Below, one piece after another: positions 26,427 through 35,108 of a stretch of DNA of 64,000 nucleotides (positions are counted from its first letter, which is position 1; each line of letters starts with the position of its first letter). The notes below the pieces were generated by a model. That model was not told where the DNA came from, ran no database searches, and saw nothing but the letters and a program-made list of their open reading frames with translations. The translations under genes and the position numbers were made by a program. The stretch spans positions 1,860,001 to 1,924,000 of the forward strand of contig OZ244893.1 in the NCBI GenBank assembly GCA_965221485.1, read 5' to 3'. This stretch comes from JAJEBT01 sp965221485. Lineage in GTDB: Bacteria; Pseudomonadota; Alphaproteobacteria; MPNO01; UBA830.

Positions 26427-27422
26427 CTACTTGAGCTTGGCTATTTCTTCCTTGAATGCCGCCAGTATGGCTTCACCATTGGGCGTTTTCCTGGCCCAGT
26501 CGGTGTGAACTTTCAGTGTTGCGTCCGCCCAACGTTTCTTTTCGGCATCGGTGAGGGTAATCAACGTATGGCCATCTTGTGTGCCATACTTCTTCTTCGA
26601 CCCGGTTTGAATACGATCCCAGAACTCCGAGTACTTCTTCACAAGACCCATATTGGAATTCGAATCGATGGCTCTCCGGGCCTCTCCTTTCAAACCTTCG
26701 TAAGTCTTCTTATTCATGATGACCATGCCGGCACCACCGCCCAGGGCCACGTCGGTATGGAATTTCGTCACTTCGTAGAGTCTGTAGGGCTGAAACGCGG
26801 TCCAGGCGATAAATGTACCCTTGACGAGACCCCGGCTGACATTCTGGTAAATCTTGGGCGTGATCATGGATACAGGCGTCGCTCCCAGGGCACCAATGGT
26901 CGCCAGCCGCATCGGCCCGGTGGAGCCGATTTTCATGCCCTTCAGATCTTCCAGGGATTTGACGGGAGAATTGGTGTGGAGCGCGTTGGGCGGAAACGAA
27001 AAGGCCGCCAGGAGTTTGACGTCCTGATATTCGTCAGAAATCAGGCCCCGTTCATACAGCCGCCACATCGCTTGAGAACCAACCGATGATTTCTCGAACA
27101 GAAGGGGCAATCCCACGACGTTGGATTTCTTGAATTTTCCGGGAACGAATCCCTGCAGGCTCCAACCGATCTGGGCGACATTAGTCTTCACGCGATCAAA
27201 GAGGTTCTGGTGGCTCGCAAGCACTCGACCTGCAACCAGTTCGACGTCCAGAGTTCCGTTGGAGTCGGCAGTGACTTTCTTCACCCATGGACCAAAAATC
27301 TGAACGTTGAGATGTGCCTTTGGCGGCGATGGTGAAGCGAATTTAAGTTTCAAAGGCTCCGCGGCTGCCGGTAAGGCGATAACCGAGAGCGCAATGGCTC
27401 CAACTACTGCAGCGTTCTTCAT
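26427..27422 (-). CDS. TRAP transporter system A, substrate-binding protein (DctP)
   Basis: This 331-residue periplasmic protein has signal peptide MKNAAVVGAIALSVIALPAAA. The fold is DctP: PLKLKFASPSPPKAHLNVQI, NVAQIGWSLQGFVPGKF, ALHTNSPVKSLEDLKGMKIG, VSMITPKIYQNVSRGLVKGT and GAGMVIMNKKTYEGL. The position that normally holds the ligand-binding arginine (KGMKIR) is glycine here (codon GGC). This suggests a non-standard ligand or ligand geometry. It heads the operon with the fused QM gene. Confidence 0.92.
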   Translation of the reverse strand: MKNAAVVGAIALSVIALPAAAEPLKLKFASPSPPKAHLNVQIFGPWVKKVTADSNGTLDVELVAGRVLASHQNLFDRVKTNVAQIGWSLQGFVPGKFKKSNVVGLPLLFEKSSVGSQAMWRLYERGLISDEYQDVKLLAAFSFPPNALHTNSPVKSLEDLKGMKIGSTGPMRLATIGALGATPVSMITPKIYQNVSRGLVKGTFIAWTAFQPYRLYEVTKFHTDVALGGGAGMVIMNKKTYEGLKGEARRAIDSNSNMGLVKKYSEFWDRIQTGSKKKYGTQDGHTLITLTDAEKKRWADATLKVHTDWARKTPNGEAILAAFKEEIAKLK

Positions 27423-28246
27423 AGTAATTTCCTCCCTGGTATTGAGCCTGGATCAAACTCCGAAATGCAAAATTGCCTCGTACGTCGGAAGGCTTTCTCA
27501 AGGCTATATATAGTAGCAGAATTGGCGGACAAAGGCGAGGTATTCAGGGCGAGCAAATTGCCAGGGCAAGAAACAGCCCTGTTTTCGGCCCGTTTGGTCA
27601 CCGGCTCCTTGAACAATACCGAGCCCTCAACCGGCAGGGGAGTGGCATCGCCGAACCAGCTGCCGGTCCTGATGGAAGGCAACGGTTTACTGACAACTAT
27701 CCGCATATCGCGGGTCATCACCAGCCTGGAGATGCCGGGAGGCAGCGAGTGGCTGTTTCGCCTGAATCGCATCACCGCTCGGCCCGGACGGATCGCAGAC
27801 CGTTGTTGTCTCTCACTTTACAAGTTCGTGAGCATCCCGGATTATTTCTGGCGAACTGGTTCTGGATTTCCCGGATTGCTCCGCTTCTTTTCCGATCGCT
27901 CTGTGTAAAAGTTGCGGTCCCGGGTCTTGATTTGGGATCTGGTACCTGAAGTCTCCGGGACCTGGAGCCCGGCTGCGTTGGTCCGGTGCTGCGCTCGAGG
28001 GCACCAATCCTCGTCTTTTCCTGATTGACGCTGAGTCTCATCTAGATTGTCGCGCTGCACTCCGCCGGCATCAGCCGCAACGGACGCGCACAGAGCGTGG
28101 CCAAAACAGGGTCGTGGCCAAAACAGAGTGAACCCCTTACCGGCGCCCGGTTATTCCTGATCCTGCATACATGTCAATGGCGGCCATTCTGTGCTCAACA
28201 GTCGGGAAATTTGCGAGCCGGTATGATCAAGGAACCACATGGCAAC
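27423..28246. other. non-coding stretch upstream of TRAP system A and the tRNA
   Basis: About 820 bases without a recognisable gene. Open frames are present on both strands (for example 27465-27908 plus, 27419-27775 minus) but show no family motif, no ribosome binding site and amino-acid composition unlike the neighbours. GC-rich short inverted repeats lie at 27915-27970. The region should contain the TRAP A promoter just above 27422; none could be defined. Confidence 0.4.
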
Positions 28247-28276
28247 TTGACAACGGTCGAGAAAACGTAATATTTT
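28247..28276 (+). promoter_or_regulatory. sigma70-type promoter of tRNA-Lys
   Basis: TTGACA at 28247-28252 is followed by AT-rich TAATATTTT at 28268-28276. The -10 could be TAATAT (15-base spacer) or TATTTT (18-base spacer). Transcription would begin a few bases before the tRNA at 28286. Confidence 0.6.
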
Positions 28277-28285
28277 CAAACCTGT

Positions 28286-28361
<76 letters not shown>

Positions 28362-28977
28362 GCATCCAGGCACTCCCGACAAGGGACTGGGAGTGACGCC
28401 TCCAGGATCAGGGATCCTGTTACGCGCGCATGATCATTGTGCAGAACCGGTCCGGTTTCCGGTCAGGGCATTCCTCACTCCCTCACCAGCGTCTCCCGAC
28501 AATCTTTCAGGCCCGGGACCGGGCCTGCCCGGGCCCGTGTTCAGCTACCCGCAAATTGCGCCGATACGCCAGTCCAGTTCAAGACGACTGCAGATCATAC
28601 CAGACTCCGACATCTGCAGGGCAAACCGGCTGACCACAGCGGCATCGGGTAGTTTTATGGCGACGCAGCACCAGTCCACACATGTCTCGGTCGTGCCGAC
28701 CTTTCCAACCGGGCCGGGAGCGCGATCGGCATCAAGCAAAGCGATCGCACTCTGCGCAATCAGGATACTCATGATCGGTCACCGCCTGGAGCAACTCCGG
28801 ATATCGGCGAATTCAGAGGACGCCATGGGGGTGTCAACACCACGCAAATTGGCCCGGACGAGGCTTTGCACCCACACAGAAGCATCCTCTGGCGGCATCC
28901 CGGTATGTTGAAACAGTTCGGCTCAGGAACCTGTCAGGCGTGCAGGCAAAACCGAACCATATCCGGGGTGTCGAGCC
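28362..28977. other. non-coding stretch with GC-rich palindromes
   Basis: About 615 bases between tRNA-Lys and the hydrolase gene. At 28510-28525 GGCCCGG-GA-CCGGGCC forms a perfect seven-base stem, and a second overlapping GGGC palindrome runs to 28537. The open frame at 28393-28911 (plus) has no recognisable motif and is not annotated as a gene. Confidence 0.4.
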
Positions 28978-29856
28978 TCATGCTGCAACCGTAATTGCCG
29001 GAAAATGATCATCCAGCCAGCCCCTGACGATCCCGCGGGTTCTGGTATCATCTCCGGCAAGGGGAAAATGATCGGTGCCGGTAATCAGGACCAGATCCTT
29101 CGGCTGGCCAGCGAGCTCCCACAGGCGGAGCGACTGCTCGGTCGGTGTTACCGTATCGTCGGCGCCGTGGAGAAAGAAAATTGGCCGGGGACTGACCCAG
29201 TGAATCACCTCTTCTGCCCTGAAGTCGTACATGCTTTGGGCGGTATCGGCTGAAACCTCCATCAATGCCTCGGGGGAGAGGTTCTTCCGCAGATGTTCTG
29301 CCATCGGAACAACATCGAAACGCGAAACAATCGGTGCAACCCCGGTGCGCTCCTTTTCCTCTCGGGCCCGTTCGAGCATGCCGGCAAATCTCTCCCACTT
29401 TTCTCCGGGATGCTGGCCGCGAAACTTGCGTTCGCCGTGGCCCCAACCGCAGGATGAAATAACGGCAGCGAATCTCTGGTCAACTGCTCCCGCATAGCAC
29501 GCAACGGCGGCGCCAAAACTGTGCCCGATGACACCAATCCGATCCGGAGCGATTTCGGGGCGCTCCGCCAGCCAGTTCAGCGCGTTCTTGGCATCCGCGA
29601 CCTGGTCATGGCACAGCACATACCCTCTTCGACCGCCGCTTTTTCCGCAGCCGCGAAAATCGAAACGGAGTGAGGCATAACCCCATTCCGTGAGCATTCG
29701 TGCCATAATTTCAGCGTGGCTCTTGTCCTTGGAACCGATAAAGCCATGCAGCACAACAAAAGCTGTCAACCTGTCACCGGCTTTGTATCCGTCCGGAATG
29801 TGGAGGTTTCCCGCCAGTTCGATTCCGTCAGAAACAAAAGTCACGTCAAATTCCAT
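28978..29856 (-). CDS. alpha/beta hydrolase (BAAT/Hydrolase_4-like)
   Basis: This 292-residue cytoplasmic hydrolase has oxyanion HGFIGSKDKSHAEIMAR, LRFDFRGCGKSGG, nucleophile GVIGHSFGAAVACY, acid FFLHGADDTVTP and histidine GTDHFPLAG, a full Ser-Asp-His triad. The opening strands (DVTFVSDGIELAGNLHIPDG) match enzymes annotated as acyl-ester or feruloyl-esterase-like hydrolases, but substrate prediction is not safe. ATG 29856 follows AGGAAATC. A weak earlier start at 29910 would add 18 residues. It is divergent from the antitoxin-like gene. Confidence 0.88.
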   Translation of the reverse strand: MEFDVTFVSDGIELAGNLHIPDGYKAGDRLTAFVVLHGFIGSKDKSHAEIMARMLTEWGYASLRFDFRGCGKSGGRRGYVLCHDQVADAKNALNWLAERPEIAPDRIGVIGHSFGAAVACYAGAVDQRFAAVISSCGWGHGERKFRGQHPGEKWERFAGMLERAREEKERTGVAPIVSRFDVVPMAEHLRKNLSPEALMEVSADTAQSMYDFRAEEVIHWVSPRPIFFLHGADDTVTPTEQSLRLWELAGQPKDLVLITGTDHFPLAGDDTRTRGIVRGWLDDHFPAITVAA

Positions 29857-29915
29857 ATTCTGATTTCCTGTTATCGGAGAGGCGATGCTCATATACTGAC
29901 CGCATCGCAAAATTC

Positions 29916-30350
29916 TTGCAGCACCTGCAGCCTCAATGCAAACGCAGTACCCGCTGCCGCGTTCATCCCTTCACCGGAGATCCCGTCCTCTGTTTGTTTG
30001 ACGATACCCACAGGGACCAGGTTTATGAAAATATTCTGGGATATGTTCGTGTAGTCTGCGAAGCAACTGGAAATCCATGGACTGGCAAGATGACCATTAT
30101 CAGAATTCATGATATCGAGCCGTTGGAAGACAAGAAAGAAGAGGGCATCGACCTATTGCCTACGGGGACGGAGGTTGCCACGCCATTCTGGGAAACACCG
30201 ACCCTGGACGAATTAGCGGGCTTTCAAAATGTAAAGCCCCTGGAGACGGCTCAAAGGCTATTCGGAACGTGGCCCGGTGACGAAAATGATGGATTCGAAG
30301 CGACCATCATCGAGCTCCGGAACCTGCGCACTGGATCCGGCAGTCTCTGA
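29916..30350 (+). CDS. antitoxin-like partner of a VapC toxin, probably N-terminally truncated
   Basis: This 144-residue frame carries FDDTHRDQVYENILGYVRV, IRIHDIEPLE and a C-terminal LDELAGFQNVKPL...LFGTWPGDENDGFEATI. The TWPGDEDDGFE-type ending is common in proteins encoded just before VapC toxins and annotated as antitoxin or hypothetical. The only upstream start in frame is TTG at 29916, and the first 15 residues look unrelated, so the 5' part of the gene may be lost. The stop overlaps the ATG of the broken vapC (TGATG). With the toxin dead, this would be an orphan antitoxin-like gene. Confidence 0.55.
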   Translation: MQHLQPQCKRSTRCRVHPFTGDPVLCLFDDTHRDQVYENILGYVRVVCEATGNPWTGKMTIIRIHDIEPLEDKKEEGIDLLPTGTEVATPFWETPTLDELAGFQNVKPLETAQRLFGTWPGDENDGFEATIIELRNLRTGSGSL

Positions 30351-30773
30351 TGACACCCACCGGTGTTCCCCCGGACACGAATATTGCGTCCTGCTCGATG
30401 CGTAGAGGTCGGGAAGCGCAGGTATATGCTCCTCATGTGGAGCATCGTGCCCGTTGTCTCTTTCATCACAGTCGGTGAACTATAGTTCGGCGCCGAGAAA
30501 GTAAGGTGGGGCAATAGGAATCGAAGAACACTTGACGCAATGCCCCGTGAATTCGTCGTGATTCCCTACGACAACGAAACGTCTCCCTTCTATGGTCGTC
30601 CGGTAGCAGCACGGGAGCGGAATGGAAGACCCGTTTCACTCAACGATGCTTGGATCGCAGCCTGTGCTGTACGACATGAAGTTCCGCTGAACACCCATAA
30701 TGGCCTCGATTTTTCCGGCATACCAGGCTTGCAGGTGATTACCGAACCTGTTCCATCCAGCAATGGCGGATAA
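30350..30773 (+). pseudogene. vapC PIN-domain toxin, frameshifted and interrupted
   Basis: The reading begins at ATG 30350 with MTPTGVPPDTNIAS, matching the N-terminal strand of PIN toxins with the first catalytic aspartate (PPDTN). After AQVYAPHVEHRARCL the frame shifts near 30455. The continuation FITVGEL is then cut by an in-frame TAG at 30483-30485. It resumes as WGNRNRRTLDAMPREFVVIPYD and ends ERNGRPVSLNDAWIAACAVRHEVPLNTHNGLDFSGIPGL, with the late acidic residues (NDAWIA, DFSGI). VapC toxins are ribonucleases. One frameshift and one stop make this a dead toxin. Confidence 0.7.
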
Positions 30774-30789
30774 TGGGGAGCCTCTCCCC

Positions 30790-31005
30790 GTGCTGCACAA
30801 GTACCAGACCATCCGGTACTGGAGCAATGAGGACCGGGCGTTGATCGCTGAGGCAACCGAATTGGCCGGCTGCGTGGCGCATGGCGACGACCAGGAAACC
30901 GTGTTGTGGAACATCAAGGACGCCGTGCAATTCTGAATCGAGCGGGCGCAGGAACTGTGACGAGCGGTTCCTGAGCCGAAGGGCGAGCGGTTGATGTTTG
31001 CGTGA
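30790..31005 (+). pseudogene. hicB-like antitoxin remnant with two in-frame TGA codons
   Basis: From GTG 30790 (or ATG 30763) the frame reads HKYQTIRYWSNEDRALIAEATELAGCVAHGDD, then WNIKDAVQF, a TGA at 30934-30936, IERAQEL, a second TGA at 30958-30960 and RAVPEPKGERLMFA to a final TGA at 31003. This matches HicB antitoxins (YWSDEDQAFIAEVPELPGC ... IPEPKGRLMFA). The first stop replaces a tryptophan that is usual at that place. TGA ends many intact genes in this window, so recoding is unlikely. No hicA toxin was seen beside it. Confidence 0.65.
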
Positions 31006-31037
31006 CCGCTTGATATGGCGCCGCCACTGAGAGATCC

Positions 31038-31361
31038 GTCAGCATCACAAAGCCAGATTTCGAGCCCGACCCTGACTTCCAGTTCCGAGCGGTGGATGCT
31101 GTCCGCGACCCATTTCGAAGTCAGAAGGTGTACAGGACCAACTTCACGGTAATGCGGGATTCGCGAGATCGACAACGCCGGATCGCCTTTAACGAGTGCG
31201 ATCTGGGCGCTGGCAATCGGCTGACGCTGCCTCGCGACGAGATTATGGCAAATCCGATCGATACCCGGCTCCGCAACGGATTTCCGCAGTCCGACTCGCT
31301 GATCTGAGGCGACTTCATTGTCGAAATGGAGACCTGCACTGGCAAGACTTGGTGTTTGACT
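31038..31361 (+). pseudogene. type III restriction endonuclease (Res subunit) N-terminal remnant
   Basis: The frame reads SITKPDFEPDPDFQFRAVDAVRDPFRSQKVYRTNF, FNECDLGAGNRLTLPRDEIMAN and RLRNGFPQSDSL, a TGA at 31305-31307, then GDFIVEMETCTGKTW. This is the N-terminus of the DEAD-type helicase/endonuclease Res, whose Walker A is METGTGKTYVYLRT. The Walker A glycine is replaced by cysteine, and similarity stops right after it. The rest of the about 900-residue protein and the Mod methylase are absent. Confidence 0.65.
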
Positions 31362-32228
31362 TGGAAGCGAGGGATTTCTCCAATTTTATGGTCAGTGATG
31401 ACGGGAAGGCCATCAATGACCATAAAATTGGTGTGAAGTCCGACCGACAAAACCCGCGGCCAACCCGGTTTGTTTACGAAAAGATGGTGTTCGGGATCGC
31501 TGCCATGCATGGACGGGGCACACTCTGTTGGTTCGCTCACGTTCAGACCAAAATCTGTCAGTAAGGTCTCGGCCAGTGCCAGATCCGGTCATTGGGGCGG
31601 GATCCCGGCAATGTCTCGCGTCTTGATGACAGGTCCCGCATGAAACCATCACTGATTGTCTTCAGTCCGGACAATCCGCATAAGTGACACCGGAACCTTG
31701 CGTGCAGACTGACCGGATGGGTGAAGGTCTTGAAGCGCGACGCCCACGGTCACCGGAAGCGATGAATCGGGGGTCTGCAAATCCGGCCATCGGGTGACGC
31801 AGCCTTGTCTTCGACTGGGTCATGACAACGCGGTCTGTCCGATCATGTTGTAGTTGTGCAAGGTCTGATGGGAGCCCTCGGACACAGGATAGCTGTAACC
31901 TGCAAAAGCCCACAATCATGGGAGATGAAGATCACGGACCGGAGCATGAATATCAAATGCCGCTCTCACGAGACCAAATGCAAGACGGTTGAAGCGGGCT
32001 CAGTGGACAGCATGACGCCTGAGGACAGTACACAGACAGGCGACGCTCCCTCGAGCGTAAATCCGAAGAAAGTCGATCAATGGAACCAGGCTGTTACCCT
32101 GCATCAAATTACTGTGTTACCGTAGTAGAAACAGTGAATGCCCAGAACGGCATTCCGAGCGTCGGGTTTTCTGTCTGGTCAACCGGCCGGAATGGACAAG
32201 AATGCAATCGAACCACGCAGGAGGAAAA
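31362..32228. other. non-coding stretch between decayed defence genes and TRAP system B
   Basis: About 870 bases with no recognised gene. Short open frames on both strands (for example 31196-31564 plus and 31856-32125 plus) have no family motif. The last bases carry a strong AGGAGG site at 32217-32225 for the TRAP binding-protein gene. Its promoter is expected between about 32100 and 32200, unresolved. Confidence 0.4.
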
Positions 32229-33233
32229 ATGTTCATCAGAACGGCAATCGCAGGAATCACCCTGCTCACCCTGTCGAGCGCCGCCAACGCGGCGCCGCTC
32301 ACACTAAAGATGGCGTATTTCGGTGGGCCGAAGAATCCCACCTACGAACATGTGATGCTTCCATGGATCAAGGAAGTCGCCGCAGCATCAAACGGTGCGA
32401 TGAAGATCGACGCCTATCCCGGCGGTACACTCGGCAGAAACCCGCGGGTTCAGGTCAAGCTTGTGCTCGATGAAGTCACCGATCTGGGCTTTTTCGTGCC
32501 GTCCTATACGCCAGGTCGATTTCCCGACAACGAGGTGATGGAACTGCCGGGGCTGTTCCGGAACAACCTCGAGTCCGGGGTTGCAATATGGCGGCTCTAC
32601 GAGCAGGGCATGCTGCGGGGCTACGACAAGTTCAAGGTGCTGATGCTGGTGACGACAGCGCCCTACACCATACACACCAAGACTCCGGTCAAAACACTCT
32701 CGGATCTCAAGGGCATGAAGATCCGGGCCGGTGGGCCGGTTGCAGGCGCTGCGATCCGGGCCATTGGCGCTATCCCCGTCGGCATGCCGATTCCCACCGT
32801 GGCGGAGAGCATCAGCAAGGGCATTCTTGCAGGAACGGCGTCAGACTGGAACGTGCTCTATGCGTTCCGCATCGTCGATATCGCCAAACACCACTATATG
32901 GGCGTGCTTGGCACGGTGCCCATCGGCGTGATCATGAGCAAGAAGCGCTGGGATGCACTGCCTGATTCCGCAAGGGCCGCGTTCAACACCGTCAGCGGTG
33001 AGATGCTCTCACGCCGCAATGGCAAGACCAATATAAAAATACAGGCCATGCTCGAGGAAAAGACCCGAAAGGACAAGAGCCACGTCTTCGTCGATCTCGA
33101 TGCGGAAGCCAGGCAGAAATGGGAAACGGTGCTGCAGCCGGTCATTACCAATTGGGTAAACAAGCATCCGAAGGGGAAGGAGTTGCTCGCAGCGGTGAAG
33201 AAGGAAGTCGCGGCTGTACGTGCCGGGCAATAG
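32229..33233 (+). CDS. TRAP transporter system B, substrate-binding protein (DctP)
   Basis: This 334-residue periplasmic protein has signal peptide MFIRTAIAGITLLTLSSAANA. DctP features are PLTLKMAYFGGPKNPTYEHV, VTDLGFFVPSYTPGRFPDNEVMELPGLF, PVKTLSDLKGMKIRAGGPVAGAA with the usual ligand arginine, and SISKGILAGTASDWNVLYAFR. ATG 32229 follows AGGAGG. The TPGRF motif is shared with systems A and C, so these three are one subfamily. It heads dctP-dctQ-dctM. The adjacent ferulate genes make a phenylpropanoid or aromatic acid a candidate ligand. Confidence 0.93.
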   Translation: MFIRTAIAGITLLTLSSAANAAPLTLKMAYFGGPKNPTYEHVMLPWIKEVAAASNGAMKIDAYPGGTLGRNPRVQVKLVLDEVTDLGFFVPSYTPGRFPDNEVMELPGLFRNNLESGVAIWRLYEQGMLRGYDKFKVLMLVTTAPYTIHTKTPVKTLSDLKGMKIRAGGPVAGAAIRAIGAIPVGMPIPTVAESISKGILAGTASDWNVLYAFRIVDIAKHHYMGVLGTVPIGVIMSKKRWDALPDSARAAFNTVSGEMLSRRNGKTNIKIQAMLEEKTRKDKSHVFVDLDAEARQKWETVLQPVITNWVNKHPKGKELLAAVKKEVAAVRAGQ

Positions 33234-33251
33234 CGCGAATCGGTTCGCGGC

Positions 33252-33782
33252 GTGGCGGCCGGTCACGATCGTAACGAGGGCCTGGGTACACGCTGGCTGG
33301 CCCTGATCGGGCTGGTCGGGCTGGTGGTGGTCGCATTGGTCACCATCGGCGATGTACTGCTCCGCTGGTTGTTTGACAGTCCCGTCGACGGGGTTGGCGA
33401 AATCAGCCGTCTCGTCGTCGCAGTTTCAATTGCGGCCTTTTTTCCGATGGCGCTCGCCGACCGCCATCACATCTCGATCGAGTTTCTGGGCGCCTGGCTG
33501 GGACCGCGCGCCCGATTGTGGATCGACTCCCTCGCCCACATGGTGACTTCGCTGTTTTTCATGCTGGTCGGATGGCAGTTCATTCTCTATACGATTGAAG
33601 TCGAGGATAGCGGGGAGACAACCTGGCTCCTCGGTTGGGATGTGGGGCCGTGGTGGATCGCGACGACGATCTTCATGCTGATCTGCATTCCGATCCAGAT
33701 TCTGGTTTTCTACCGGCAGATCGGCCTGGCCTTGCGTGCTGATATCCAGCCGAGGACCGGCGGCGACAGCGCGGGATACTGA
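33252..33782 (+). CDS. TRAP transporter system B, small membrane subunit (DctQ)
   Basis: This 176-residue four-helix membrane protein has the DctQ block VTIGDVLLRWLFDSPVDGVGEISRLVV and ALADRHHISIEFLGAWLGPRARLW. It starts with GTG at 33252, 18 bases after the binding-protein stop; there is no ATG nearby. The dctM gene follows six bases after its stop. Confidence 0.9.
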   Translation: MAAGHDRNEGLGTRWLALIGLVGLVVVALVTIGDVLLRWLFDSPVDGVGEISRLVVAVSIAAFFPMALADRHHISIEFLGAWLGPRARLWIDSLAHMVTSLFFMLVGWQFILYTIEVEDSGETTWLLGWDVGPWWIATTIFMLICIPIQILVFYRQIGLALRADIQPRTGGDSAGY

Positions 33783-33788
33783 CGGCCA

Positions 33789-35108
33789 ATGGATCCGATC
33801 CTTGTTGCCTCGCTGGGCATGGTGGGAATGTTTGTTCTTATCCTGCTGCACATTCCCATTGGCATATCAATGGCCCTGGCCGGCTTTGTCGGCTTCGGCA
33901 TTCTCAGCGGCTTTGGTCCGGCGGTAACGCTGTTCGCGACCGAGCCCGTGGGAGTCATTTCCAACCTCGAACTGGCGGTGATACCGCTGTTTCTGATGAT
34001 GGGAAGCTTTGCCGGCGTCAGCGGCTTGTCCGCGGATATCTACCATCTGGCCTATGCACTGGTGGGACATCGGCGGGGCGGGCTGGCGCTGGCCACGATC
34101 GGTGGATGTGCGGGATTTGGAGCGGTGTGCGGATCGTCCATCGCAACAGCCGCCACGATGGGCCGTGTGGCCCTCCCGGAGATGATACAACGCAACTATG
34201 CGCCAACCCTTGCAAGCGGTTGCGTTGCTGCGGGTGGCACCCTCGGAATGCTGATCCCGCCCTCGGTGATCATGGTTATCTACGCATTTCTCGCCGAAAA
34301 ATTTGTCATCACCCTGTTTGTCGCAGCCATCATTCCCGGTCTGATCGCAGTCGCTTTTCACTTCATTGCGATTGGAATCGTTGTGCGGATCAATCCGGAA
34401 GCCGGCCCTGCGGGCGAGCGAATGAGCTGGTCCGAGCGCCTCCAGGTGGCTCGCAAGAGCTGGGGTGTGATGGTGCTCATGTTCGCGGTGATCGGTGGAA
34501 TTTACGGCGGCGTCTTCACCGTCGCAGAAGCTGCTGCCCTGGGAGCCGGACTGGCTTTCCTGTTCACGGTCGGCCGCGGCAAGCTGACGGCCGAGAATTT
34601 CTGGCTCGTGCTGCGGGAAACTGCCTCCAATACGGCGATGATCTACCTGATCATCGCCGGGGCATCGATCTTCACCTACTTCATCTCGACGACACGGATG
34701 CCTGACGCTCTGGTCTCTGCAATCACCACACTGGATCCGCCGCCGCTCCTCGTCATTGCGATCCTGATGATCGCTTTCCTCATCCTCGGCAGCATCTTCG
34801 ACACCATTGCCGCCATGGTCATCACCATGCCGTTCGTCTATCCGCTCGTCGTAGGCCTCGGCTTCGATCCAATCTGGTGGGGCATCGTGCTCGTCATGGT
34901 CATCGAAATCGGCATGATCACGCCGCCGATTGGCCTGAATGTTTTTGTTCTCTACGGCGTGGCGCGGACGATACCGCTGAAAACCATATTCGCCGGTATC
35001 GTTCCCTTCCTCATCGCCGATCTGACCCGCTTGACCATCATCATCCTGTTCCCGGCCCTTGCCCTGTGGCTCCCGGTCGCGATGGGTCTCAAAATCGGTG
35101 GAGATTAG
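33789..35108 (+). CDS. TRAP transporter system B, large membrane subunit (DctM)
   Basis: This 439-residue ion-coupled permease has twelve or so helices. Family motifs are ELAVIPLFLMMGSFAGVSGL, HRRGGLALATIGGCAGFGAVCGSSIATAATMGRVALPEM, GCVAAGGTLGMLIPPSVIMV and VIEIGMITPPIGLNVFVLYG. Its end overlaps by four bases the convergent acyl-CoA synthetase gene. Confidence 0.95.
   Translation: MDPILVASLGMVGMFVLILLHIPIGISMALAGFVGFGILSGFGPAVTLFATEPVGVISNLELAVIPLFLMMGSFAGVSGLSADIYHLAYALVGHRRGGLALATIGGCAGFGAVCGSSIATAATMGRVALPEMIQRNYAPTLASGCVAAGGTLGMLIPPSVIMVIYAFLAEKFVITLFVAAIIPGLIAVAFHFIAIGIVVRINPEAGPAGERMSWSERLQVARKSWGVMVLMFAVIGGIYGGVFTVAEAAALGAGLAFLFTVGRGKLTAENFWLVLRETASNTAMIYLIIAGASIFTYFISTTRMPDALVSAITTLDPPPLLVIAILMIAFLILGSIFDTIAAMVITMPFVYPLVVGLGFDPIWWGIVLVMVIEIGMITPPIGLNVFVLYGVARTIPLKTIFAGIVPFLIADLTRLTIIILFPALALWLPVAMGLKIGGD

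Noticed and set aside
27465..27908. possible plus-strand gene of 147 codons
   Set aside because: No family similarity, no ribosome binding site, high Arg/Ser content, and several alternative overlapping frames of similar length.
28393..28911. possible plus-strand gene of 172 codons after the tRNA
   Set aside because: Runs through GC palindromes, shows no motif and has a proline/serine-rich composition typical of non-coding GC-rich DNA.
30763..31005. Reading the hicB frame as evidence that TGA codes for tryptophan
   Set aside because: TGA is the stop codon of many intact genes here (for example both ABC permeases, tctA and the LeuC-like gene), and the second in-frame TGA is not at a tryptophan position.
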